In this document: one piece after another, positions 1 to 5,963 of the stretch
Position numbering within the stretch: the first letter of the stretch is position 1
Layout: each line of letters starts with the position of its first letter
Assembly (NCBI GenBank): GCA_905479965.1
Contig: CAJQOR010000314.1
Span: forward strand, 1 to 5,963
Source: an uncultured Rhizobiaceae group bacterium
GTDB taxonomy: Bacteria > Pseudomonadota > Alphaproteobacteria > Rhizobiales > Rhizobiaceae
DNA: 5,963 nucleotides
Direction: 5' to 3'
Made by a program: the position numbers and the translations under genes
Notes under the pieces: model-generated
Databases searched by the model: none
Seen by the model: only the letters and a program-made list of their open reading frames with translations
What the model was told of the DNA's origin: nothing

Positions 1-8
1 TTGCGGAA

Positions 9-1349
9 ATGACGGAACTTTTTAAAGACCACGTCAACCCTGGGCAGTTGCACTTCATGAAGTTGCTTGGCTTTCACAAGGTGAAAATTGAAAGCGCTGA
101 AGGCATGGTGTATCACGATCAAAATGGTCGCGAAATCCTCGACTTCTTTGGCGGGTTTGGTTCGCTAGCCTTTGGTCATAACCATCCACGCATTCTTGAT
201 GCGCGTAAAAAGTTCCAAGATGAAAAACGTCATGAAATTGCGATGGCATTTTTATCTCAATATAATGCAGCATTGGCAAAAAACCTAGCTGAGATCGCGC
301 CGGGTGATTTAAACATGGTGTTCTTGGGATCTTCTGGATCAGAGGCCATGGAAGCTGCTGTTAAAGTTGCTGAACGCGCAGCAGGCCCTAAGAAATCTAA
401 AATTGTTTATGCAGAAAATTCATTCCACGGCAAAACCAAGGGTGTGTTGTCAGTTACAGATTCACCGCTTTATAAAGGCGAATTTAAGCTGGTCGAAAAC
501 ACTGTGCGTGTGCCGTTTGCAGACATTGATGCCATCAAAAACGCGTTTGAAACAGATCCTGAAATTGGTGTGATTGTGCTTGAAACCATCCAAGGTGGCG
601 GTGGTATCATCAAAGCTGATCCTGAGTTTTGGCAAGAATTACGTGCTTTATGCGATAAACATAATGTTCTTTGGGTTGCAGATGAGGTTCAGTGCGGTAT
701 GGGTCGTTCGGGGCAATTCTTTGCCTTTGAATACGCAAATGTTGTGCCTGATGTTACAGCGCTTGCAAAGTCACTTGGTGGCGGTAAATGCGCAATGGCA
801 GCAATGATCGCGACAACTGATGTTTACATGAAAGCTTATGGTACACCAAAAACGGCTCTGATCCACGGACAGGCGACATTTGGTGGTATCGGTGAAGCAT
901 GTGTGACATCGATTGAAGGTTTGAATATTCTTTATGATGAGAACTTGATTGAAAACTCTGCTCAAACGGGTGCCTATTTGCTCTCCCGTCTTGAAAAATT
1001 GCAGGAAAAATACCCGAAGCTGATCAAAGATGTACGCGGGCAGGGGCTAATGGTTGGGCTTGAATTCCATGACTTTAGTCAAACATTACCAATGGTGCTT
1101 CGCCCTATTGTTTCGGTGTTGGATGAGAAGCTTAAAGGTTCGCTATCGGGATTTATTGGATCACTTATGCTGCGCGATTATGATGTGTTGGTTGCGTTTA
1201 CTGAATATAACCGCAATGTCATTCGACTAGAGCCACCACTGATCTGTGAAAAACGTCATGTTGATCAGTTTATTACAGCGCTTGACGATCTATTGGGCCG
1301 CGGCATTGTTCGTATTGTTAAAGACTTTGTTGCAAGTCAGGTCAAATAA
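9..1349 (+). CDS. Class III PLP-dependent aminotransferase (ornithine/putrescine/acetylornithine-type)
   Basis: This is a fold-type I, class III aminotransferase of 446 aa, a normal length for the family, and presumably cytosolic. Visible motifs in order are the phosphate-binding SGSEA (109-113), FHGKT (139-143), a variant of the usual EPIQGEGG written ETIQGGGG (192-199), ADEVQCGMGRSG (224-235) with Asp225 to pair with the pyridine nitrogen, the Schiff-base lysine Lys254 in ALAKSLGGG, Thr290 in ATFGG, and RLEPPL (407-412) with the likely carboxylate-binding Arg407. All catalytic residues are present, so it should be active. The N-terminal 'HVNPGQLHFMKLLGF' resembles the putrescine/ornithine aminotransferase branch, but the amino donor cannot be fixed from sequence. 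The frame is open to the window edge, so a start further upstream is possible. I keep ATG at 9 because it forms an ATGA overlap with a possible upstream stop and because the N-terminus aligns with remembered relatives. No Shine-Dalgarno is visible. It converges with the membrane-protein gene. Confidence 0.9.
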   Translation: MTELFKDHVNPGQLHFMKLLGFHKVKIESAEGMVYHDQNGREILDFFGGFGSLAFGHNHPRILDARKKFQDEKRHEIAMAFLSQYNAALAKNLAEIAPGDLNMVFLGSSGSEAMEAAVKVAERAAGPKKSKIVYAENSFHGKTKGVLSVTDSPLYKGEFKLVENTVRVPFADIDAIKNAFETDPEIGVIVLETIQGGGGIIKADPEFWQELRALCDKHNVLWVADEVQCGMGRSGQFFAFEYANVVPDVTALAKSLGGGKCAMAAMIATTDVYMKAYGTPKTALIHGQATFGGIGEACVTSIEGLNILYDENLIENSAQTGAYLLSRLEKLQEKYPKLIKDVRGQGLMVGLEFHDFSQTLPMVLRPIVSVLDEKLKGSLSGFIGSLMLRDYDVLVAFTEYNRNVIRLEPPLICEKRHVDQFITALDDLLGRGIVRIVKDFVASQVK

Positions 1350-1368
1350 TTATCCAGACTTGACTGAA

Positions 1369-3165
1369 CTAGGAGTTTTCAGCTTCAGTTTCAATCTCGG
1401 TTTCTGCGTCCTCGGCCGGTTGTGCCGCGGGCGCTTTTTTAATGTAGGCATCATAGCAATCATTTAAGCGAATGCGTTTGTGATTGACTGCAATTGCATC
1501 TTTGTAGATCTGGTATATTTCTTCAACAGAAAACAGGATGGGACAAGTTGGACGCAAAATAATATCTGCGTTCTGGACAGAGACTGAGATCTCTTGTGTC
1601 ATCTTACCTAGCGTTCTGCCCGCATCGGCTCCGATTTGAACGTGCTTGGGCGCATTTCTGTTCATTAAGAATGGGAATGGATTGGTGAAATCTAAAGTGA
1701 AAACGGTTTCGAATTTAACACCATTTTTTGCTTCATATTCATAAATTGAATCGATGACCTCGTCCATTAGATGATACCAAAGAAGCTGAAAATCTGGTTC
1801 CGAGAATATGATTGATCCTGGTAATACTTCGCTTTTTGATAGATTTCCCAGTTGCCATTTACCTTTTATGTAGAACTCTTTCATAGGTCCAACGCGCTCA
1901 AGGAAGATATTTTTTGCAGAAACCTTGCCTAAAATTCCAAGGTTTTTATGTTGCAAGCTGTCATATGTTGGTGCGACGGCCAGTGTTCTTAAGCCCTTAT
2001 GAGTCATTTTCGTAAATGTAGGTAGGACGGTTGCCATGGCCAGAACTATGATGAACATGTTTGGGAAGCGTTCAGGTGTTGAACGAAAAAACAAAATCAT
2101 TAAAATCACCGGCCAAAGCATAATAAATGCTTGGGAGCCAGTATTTTGCGTTTCATAGAAAATGCCTGCAATTAGAACAAAACCAAGCGCTAAGTAATCA
2201 TGGCTGACAAAGTCTGTAAATTTATGCCAATAAGGTTTGAAGACTGGCGTTGGTTCCGCCCGGTTGCGAGAGCCAAAAATATCGGTCAAGAAAAGTGCTA
2301 GGATAAGCAGGCCGCAGGCGAAAACAACATCCATTCTTTGTGAGAATACGGTCAGAAATTTCGGCAGCAGCACGGATTGATTTGACTGCGCTAAATCCCA
2401 AATGCTTTGTAAATAGCTTGATATGATACCTGTCTGAAACTCAAGCCCGACAAGTGCGCCTGCGAAAAGCACGAGGGAGGCGATGAGCGCAAAGAAGGTC
2501 ACAAAACCTGCGAGAAAACCAAAGCCAACAATGATCAGTGCCGCTGCAAATGCTGTCACCTTGCCTAAGATCAATGCTGTACCGCAGACAGCTAGCAGCA
2601 GCGCTTGCATAAACGGATTGCGGATGAAAAACACAGTTGCTGTTGTGACATAGAGCAGGATGGCGCCATGGCGATTGTAATGACCAAAACCATCTACGCC
2701 CGGGAAGGGAAAGAAATCAACGGTCCCAAATGGGAAAGCTGCGAAGACCAGAAATGGGAGGAGTAGACCGAGCGCTAAACGAAACGATCTACGAGATACC
2801 ATCCAACTAATAATGAGCATTAAGGGCGCTGTGATTAATAGTTGCGACCAATGAACAACGAAAACCGGATGTCCGTTTGGAAAATAATTATGCACCAGCG
2901 TTGCGAGCCAGTAATTCAGCGGGCCCACCGGCGTGTTGAAATCAACAGAAGGAAGCTGGCCGAGATTAATCCGGTGTATGGCATCGAAATAAATATTGGT
3001 ATCCCAATACATCGGGCCAATTGGTACCGAAAAATCGCGTGTAAGCAGATAGAACATGCCAGCTAGTGGGGCTGCCATGATGATTAGTAAAACCAGAATG
3101 TTGAGCAAAAGCGGTGTTTGTGATCGCACAGGATCAAATGAATCGTTCGCTGTTAGAAGTTTCAT
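1369..3165 (-). CDS. Polytopic membrane protein, GT-C glycosyltransferase-like, uncharacterised
   Basis: A 598-aa protein with a short cytosolic-looking N-terminus and about 10-11 hydrophobic segments, near residues 20-41, 102-123, 130-148, 167-181, 184-202, 203-221, 222-242, 279-296, 324-337, 343-360 and 367-383. A soluble domain (about 386-575) follows, then an acidic Ala/Glu/Thr-rich tail (579-598). The first large loop carries WDTNIYFDA (54-62), a GQLPSVDF stretch and PVGPLNYWL (79-87). An acidic residue after TM1 followed by a 'G-P-L-x-x-W-L' stretch is typical of GT-C enzymes such as GT39/GT83 that use polyprenyl-phosphate sugars, so Asp55 and Asp61 are candidate catalytic residues. A YNRHG motif sits at 163-167. 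The function is inferred from architecture only; donor and acceptor are unknown, and another polytopic enzyme or transporter is possible. I chose ATG at 3165 because a GGA lies 7 nt upstream; an in-frame GTG at 3177 would add 4 residues but has no ribosome site. It lies beyond the glnA terminator, so it probably has its own transcription start, though I see no clear promoter in the 90 bp upstream. Confidence 0.85.
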   Translation of the reverse strand: MKLLTANDSFDPVRSQTPLLLNILVLLIIMAAPLAGMFYLLTRDFSVPIGPMYWDTNIYFDAIHRINLGQLPSVDFNTPVGPLNYWLATLVHNYFPNGHPVFVVHWSQLLITAPLMLIISWMVSRRSFRLALGLLLPFLVFAAFPFGTVDFFPFPGVDGFGHYNRHGAILLYVTTATVFFIRNPFMQALLLAVCGTALILGKVTAFAAALIIVGFGFLAGFVTFFALIASLVLFAGALVGLEFQTGIISSYLQSIWDLAQSNQSVLLPKFLTVFSQRMDVVFACGLLILALFLTDIFGSRNRAEPTPVFKPYWHKFTDFVSHDYLALGFVLIAGIFYETQNTGSQAFIMLWPVILMILFFRSTPERFPNMFIIVLAMATVLPTFTKMTHKGLRTLAVAPTYDSLQHKNLGILGKVSAKNIFLERVGPMKEFYIKGKWQLGNLSKSEVLPGSIIFSEPDFQLLWYHLMDEVIDSIYEYEAKNGVKFETVFTLDFTNPFPFLMNRNAPKHVQIGADAGRTLGKMTQEISVSVQNADIILRPTCPILFSVEEIYQIYKDAIAVNHKRIRLNDCYDAYIKKAPAAQPAEDAETEIETEAENS

Positions 3166-3257
3166 CTTTAAATCCACACACTATTATTCGTTTACATATC
3201 TGAAAAACCGCATGGGCCAGACTATTCGATTTAATGGTAAAGAAAAACCCCTATATG

Positions 3258-3286
3258 AAAAAACCCCGGTATTGCTACCGGGGTTT
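3258..3286 (-). terminator. Rho-independent terminator of glnBA
   Basis: Read on the minus strand, a perfect 11-bp stem (AAACCCCGGTA pairing with TACCGGGGTTT, 3261-3286) closes a GCAA tetraloop of the stable GNRA class. The stem ends in GGGG followed by six consecutive T (3263 down to 3258, the first three inside the stem). It starts 24 bp after the glnA stop codon and points away from it, so it should end the glnB-glnA transcript before the membrane-protein gene. The complementary strand carries A residues before the stem but only TTTC after it, so termination in the other direction would be weaker. Confidence 0.93.
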
Positions 3287-3310
3287 CAAAAACGAAGCTA
3301 AACTGCGAAA

Positions 3311-4720
3311 TTATGCAGAATAGTACATGTCAAACTCAACAGGGTGAGGTGTGTGCTCAAGACGGATAACTTCTTCCATCTTCAATTCGATGTATGCATC
3401 AAGTTGATCATCATCAAATACACCGCCAGCAGTCAAGAACTTACGATCTTTGTTAAGTGCGTCAAGCGCTTCGCGCAATGAACCACAAACAGTTGGGATC
3501 TTTTTAAGTTCTTTTGCAGGAAGATCATAAAGATCTTTATCCATTGGTTTACCTGGGTGGATTTTGTTTTTGATGCCGTCAAGACCAGCCATAAGCATTG
3601 CCGCAAATGCAAGATATGGGTTAGCCATTGGATCAGGGAAACGAACTTCTACGCGTTTTGATTTTGGTGAAGAACCAAATGGGATACGACAAGAAGCAGA
3701 ACGGTTACGTGCAGAATATGCAAGTAGAACTGGAGCTTCGTAGCCAGGAACCAAACGTTTGTATGAGTTTGTTGATGGATTTGTGAATGCGTTAAGCGCT
3801 TTAGCGTGCTTAATGATACCACCAATGTAGAACAAGCAGTTCTCAGAAAGACCAGCATATTCATCACCAGCAAAAGTTGGCTTGCCGTCTTTCCAGATAG
3901 ACTGGTGAACGTGCATGCCTGTGCCGTTATCGCCATAAACTGGCTTTGGCATGAATGTGGCTGTTTTACCGTATGCATTTGCAACTTGCTGAACAACGTA
4001 TTTGTAGATCTGAACTTTATCAGCATTGATTGTCATTTCATCAAACATCACACCGAGTTCGTGTTGAGCTGCAGCCACTTCGTGGTGATGCTTTTCAACT
4101 TTAACGCCCATTTCTTTCATCACTGTCAGCATTTCAGAACGCATGTCTTGCTCTGAATCTACTGGCGGTACGGGGAAGTAACCACCTTTAGTGCGTGGAC
4201 GGTGACCAAGGTTACCCGTTTCGTAATCTGTACCAGTGTTAGTTGGTAATTCAGTCGAATCTAGTTTGAAACCTGTGTCATATGGGTCTGATGTAAATTT
4301 TACGTCATCAAAAACGAAGAATTCAGGCTCTGGACCAACATAGATTGTGTCGCCAACACCAGAAGCTTGCATGTATGCTTCAGCTTTTTTGGCAATTGAG
4401 CGTGGGTCACGGTTGTAGCCTTCGCCAGTCACAGGATCTAAAATGTCACAAGTGATAGCAAGAGTTGATTGTGCGAAAAACGGGTCAACATGACATGTTG
4501 AACAATCAGGCATCATGACCATGTCGGACTCATTGATTGCTTTCCAGCCTTCAATTGATGAACCATCAAACATGACGCCATCTGCGAACATGTCTTCATC
4601 AACAACACTTACGTCCATTGTTACATGTTGCATTTTACCGCGTGGATCTGAAAAACGCAGATCAACGAATTTGATATCTTCTTCTTTAATTTGCTTCAGA
4701 ATGTCTTTAGCAGTCGTCAT
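3311..4720 (-). CDS. glnA: Glutamine synthetase type I (GSI), adenylylation-regulated
   Basis: Catalyses ATP-dependent glutamine formation from glutamate and ammonia; the family forms cytosolic dodecamers. The 469-aa length is full for GSI. The beta-grasp N-domain carries the latch motif FDGSSIEGW (51-59, Asp52). Metal and substrate ligands are visible: Glu131 and Glu133 in GPEPEFF, Glu214 in HHHEVAAA, Glu221, [10 protein letters not shown] (265-274, His270), Lys321-Arg322 and Glu328 in [10 protein letters not shown], Arg340 and Arg345 in the NRSASCR stretch, and Glu358 in RVEVRFPDP. Tyr398 in DKDLYDLP matches the tyrosine that GlnE adenylylates in enterobacteria, so post-translational control is expected. 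ATG at 4720 has AGGG at 4730-4733 with a 9-nt gap. It follows glnB by 72 bp with no terminator between them, so the two are probably co-transcribed, and a strong terminator follows. No truncation or frameshift is seen. Confidence 0.98.
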   Translation of the reverse strand: MTTAKDILKQIKEEDIKFVDLRFSDPRGKMQHVTMDVSVVDEDMFADGVMFDGSSIEGWKAINESDMVMMPDCSTCHVDPFFAQSTLAITCDILDPVTGEGYNRDPRSIAKKAEAYMQASGVGDTIYVGPEPEFFVFDDVKFTSDPYDTGFKLDSTELPTNTGTDYETGNLGHRPRTKGGYFPVPPVDSEQDMRSEMLTVMKEMGVKVEKHHHEVAAAQHELGVMFDEMTINADKVQIYKYVVQQVANAYGKTATFMPKPVYGDNGTGMHVHQSIWKDGKPTFAGDEYAGLSENCLFYIGGIIKHAKALNAFTNPSTNSYKRLVPGYEAPVLLAYSARNRSASCRIPFGSSPKSKRVEVRFPDPMANPYLAFAAMLMAGLDGIKNKIHPGKPMDKDLYDLPAKELKKIPTVCGSLREALDALNKDRKFLTAGGVFDDDQLDAYIELKMEEVIRLEHTPHPVEFDMYYSA

Positions 4721-4729
4721 TATGTAATT

Positions 4730-4733
4730 CCCT
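4730..4733 (-). promoter_or_regulatory. Ribosome binding site of glnA
   Basis: AGGG on the minus strand, 9 nt before the glnA ATG. It supports the start at 4720 and independent translation initiation of glnA within the glnBA mRNA. Confidence 0.7.
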
Positions 4734-4792
4734 AAAGTTAGTGATGACGAAAATTTGGCCGCCAGGTAAGCGACCCATGATTTTTAAAGTGC

Positions 4793-5179
<387 letters not shown>

Positions 5180-5192
5180 TCAATTTTTATTA

Positions 5193-5208
5193 AGCACAAG
5201 CCGTGCCA
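5193..5208 (-). promoter_or_regulatory. Sigma-54 (RpoN) -24/-12 promoter of glnBA
   Basis: On the minus strand the sequence is TGGCAC-GGCTT-GTGCT, against the consensus TGGCAC-N5-TTGCW. The invariant GG and GC are spaced exactly 10 nt apart, and only one position (the first T of TTGC) departs from consensus. The predicted start is near 5182, giving a leader of about 50 nt before glnB. Position, strand and gene function all agree with the known NtrC/sigma-54 control of glnB-glnA in proteobacteria. Confidence 0.85.
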
Positions 5209-5209
5209 A

Positions 5210-5238
5210 ATTAGTAGACAAAATTAAAATAATTTCAA
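5210..5238 (-). promoter_or_regulatory. Possible sigma-70 type promoter upstream of glnB
   Basis: On the minus strand TTGAAA (5233-5238) is followed 17 nt later by ACTAAT (5210-5215). Known glnBA operons often have a housekeeping promoter beside the sigma-54 one. The region is so AT-rich that partial matches arise by chance, so support is weak. A start from here would lie within the sigma-54 promoter. Confidence 0.3.
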
Positions 5239-5268
5239 AAATCAGTAAAAAACGGCAATAAATGATCA

Positions 5269-5324
5269 AAATCTCGAATTTTTACGGTGAAATTTGCAAA
5301 AACGAATCAAGTTTTTCGAGATTT
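5269..5324. repeat. 10-bp perfect inverted repeat with 36-bp spacer
   Basis: AAATCTCGAA at 5269-5278 is the exact reverse complement of TTCGAGATTT at 5315-5324. Relative to the predicted sigma-54 start (about 5182) the arms fall near -87 to -96 and -133 to -142, the usual distance for activator sites. A shorter nested repeat (aaaaac 5298-5303 / gttttt 5311-5316) shares two bases with the right arm. The arms do not resemble the NtrC consensus. Confidence 0.6.
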
Positions 5325-5390
5325 GTGAAAGTTTTGTTCAAAAATGTTTGCTCCTTTGACATAAGAAAAATTGGACGCCTCAACCCTAAT

Positions 5391-5428
5391 GATTAAAAAA
5401 TATGCAAAAGATTAAAAAATAAGCAATA
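5391..5428. repeat. Two-copy 19-bp AT-rich tandem repeat
   Basis: The units gattaaaaaatatgcaaaa (5391-5409) and gattaaaaaataagcaata (5410-5428) match at 17 of 19 positions with no gap. Each has a run of six A preceded by GATT and followed by a GCAA. It may be a DNA-bending or protein-binding array far upstream of glnB, or chance in AT-rich sequence. Part of the second unit supplies the T-rich tract of the weak terminator. Confidence 0.6.
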
Positions 5429-5439
5429 AGAATTTATTG
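5410..5439 (-). terminator. Weak AT-rich intrinsic terminator after the VOC gene
   Basis: On the minus strand CAATAA-ATTC-TTATTG (5424-5439) forms a 6-bp stem with a 4-nt loop. It is followed by a T-rich tract that includes six T in a row. It lies 24 bp past the VOC stop codon. The stem is A/T-dominated and weak, so leaky termination or read-through toward glnB is plausible. Confidence 0.3.
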
Positions 5440-5462
5440 GTATATCGATATGTGCTTAATAC

Positions 5463-5909
5463 TTAGCCATTCATCATTTTGTTAAATCGCGCCACAATGT
5501 CCTTTGATGATACGTCTTCAATATTAGTGGCGACATGCCAAACGTGTCCAAAAGGATCTCTAATCTTTGCAGATTTATCTCCATGAAACTGAAGTTTTAA
5601 TGGTGCTAAAATTTCACAGCCAGCTCTGATTAAATTTGGCAGTAAGGCATCGATGTCATCAACGTAAATATTCATCGATATCGGCGAGCCGCCAAGAGAT
5701 ATCGGTGATTTGATGTCAGAGTCTGGAAACTCGTCGCTGATCATCAGGCGACAGTCACCAATAACTATTTCACAATGCATGACAATGCCATCTGGACCCG
5801 CGAGGCGAAAATCTTCTTCCGCATCGAAATATTCGGAATAAAAACTAATCGCTTTATCTGCGTTATTGCAGACGAGGTAAGAAGATACTTTGTTATATCC
5901 TTTGCGCAT
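5463..5909 (-). CDS. VOC-superfamily (glyoxalase/PhnB-like) protein
   Basis: A 148-aa single-chain vicinal oxygen chelate protein made of two beta-alpha-beta-beta-beta modules. Module one begins VSSYLVCNNADKAISFY (8-24), with the FY pair and helix typical of the fold, then carries MHCEIVIGDCRLMISDEFP (44-62). Module two runs from the conserved LGGSPISMNIYVDD (72-85) to DPFGHVWHVATNIEDVS (118-134). That ending is the hallmark of the PhnB-like branch, whose members are mostly of unknown substrate. VOC proteins include glyoxalase I, dioxygenases and antibiotic-binding proteins; His45 and acidic residues could bind metal, but which reaction occurs cannot be told. The in-frame codons upstream of ATG 5909 contain stops, so the start cannot move far. 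No clear Shine-Dalgarno is seen. It begins 2 nt after the stop of the preceding gene, suggesting translational coupling. It is followed by the glnB regulatory region. Confidence 0.9.
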   Translation of the reverse strand: MRKGYNKVSSYLVCNNADKAISFYSEYFDAEEDFRLAGPDGIVMHCEIVIGDCRLMISDEFPDSDIKSPISLGGSPISMNIYVDDIDALLPNLIRAGCEILAPLKLQFHGDKSAKIRDPFGHVWHVATNIEDVSSKDIVARFNKMMNG

Positions 5910-5911
5910 CT

Positions 5912-5963
5912 TTATTCTGCTGCATCAGCTGTTTTTGTACGTCTATATAAAAGCTCTTTAAGG
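5912..5963 (-). CDS. Partial CDS, C-terminal end of an upstream gene
   Basis: The minus strand entering from the right edge is open for 16 codons (LKELLYRRTKTADAAE) and ends in TAA at 5912-5914, leaving 2 nt before the VOC start. This spacing is typical of coupled operon genes and would explain the missing ribosome site of the VOC gene. The visible peptide is too short to identify. The other two minus frames either stop at once or run out of frame into the VOC gene. Confidence 0.45.
   Translation of the reverse strand, partial: LKELLYRRTKTADAAE

Noticed and set aside
3166..3177. GTG start at 3177 for the membrane protein
   Set aside because: No ribosome site precedes it, while the ATG at 3165 has GGA 7 nt upstream. 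The difference is only four residues and remains uncertain.
3214..3219. TGGCCC on the minus strand as a sigma-54 -24 element for the membrane-protein gene
   Set aside because: The required GC of the -12 element is absent at the correct spacing.
3649..4026. 125-codon open frame on the minus strand, out of frame within glnA
   Set aside because: It overlaps an intact, fully conserved GlnA frame and has no recognisable domain.
3806..4156. 116-codon open frame on the plus strand inside glnA
   Set aside because: It lies antisense to the conserved catalytic core of GlnA, and its composition is explained by the codons of the real gene.
4721..4792. Terminator or attenuator between glnB and glnA
   Set aside because: Only very short pairings (such as GGT/ACC) and no strong stem followed by a T-tract; co-transcription is the simpler reading.
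5356..5361. Perfect TTGACA hexamer on the plus strand
   Set aside because: No -10 like hexamer sits 16-18 nt downstream, and no plus-strand gene follows.
5442..5455. ATATCGATAT palindrome with a neighbouring GTGC as an NtrC site
   Set aside because: Only one half-site-like tetramer is present, there is no symmetrical partner, and it lies very far from the promoter.

Overview
The window is an ordinary-looking stretch of a bacterial chromosome with AT-leaning codon use. The core is a PII gene (glnB) directly followed by type I glutamine synthetase (glnA), both on the minus strand and preceded by a sigma-54 type promoter. The glnB-glnA order, the GlnA sequence style (the '[10 protein letters not shown]' stretch and the 'VEFDMYYSA' end) and a canonical PII T-loop fit an alphaproteobacterium, probably a low-to-moderate GC, possibly marine lineage. 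That placement is from remembered family features; no search was run.

Layout from left to right: (1) 9-1349 (+), a class III PLP-dependent aminotransferase whose upstream operon is cut off by the window edge. (2) 1369-3165 (-), a large polytopic membrane protein resembling GT-C glycosyltransferases, convergent with the aminotransferase across only 19 bp. (3) 3258-3286, a strong intrinsic terminator closing the glnBA unit. (4) 3311-4720 (-), glnA. (5) 4793-5131 (-), glnB. (6) 5132-5462, a very AT-rich 331-bp regulatory region. It holds a -24/-12 promoter, a possible sigma-70 promoter, a 10-bp inverted repeat, a 19-bp tandem repeat and a weak terminator. (7) 5463-5909 (-), a VOC-fold (glyoxalase-like) protein. 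(8) 5912-5963 (-), the last codons of another gene that probably forms an operon with the VOC gene.

GlnB (PII) senses 2-oxoglutarate, ATP/ADP and, through uridylylation of Tyr51, glutamine. It controls the adenylylation state of GlnA (Tyr398 here) and NtrB/NtrC activity, and NtrC in turn activates sigma-54 promoters. The window therefore shows both the sensor and the enzyme of ammonia assimilation under a nitrogen-type promoter. The aminotransferase, membrane protein and VOC protein have no demonstrable link to this circuit.

I see no tRNA, rRNA, CRISPR array, insertion sequence or phage feature. I did not find a convincing new system. The least explained parts are the membrane protein and the repeat-rich glnB upstream region.
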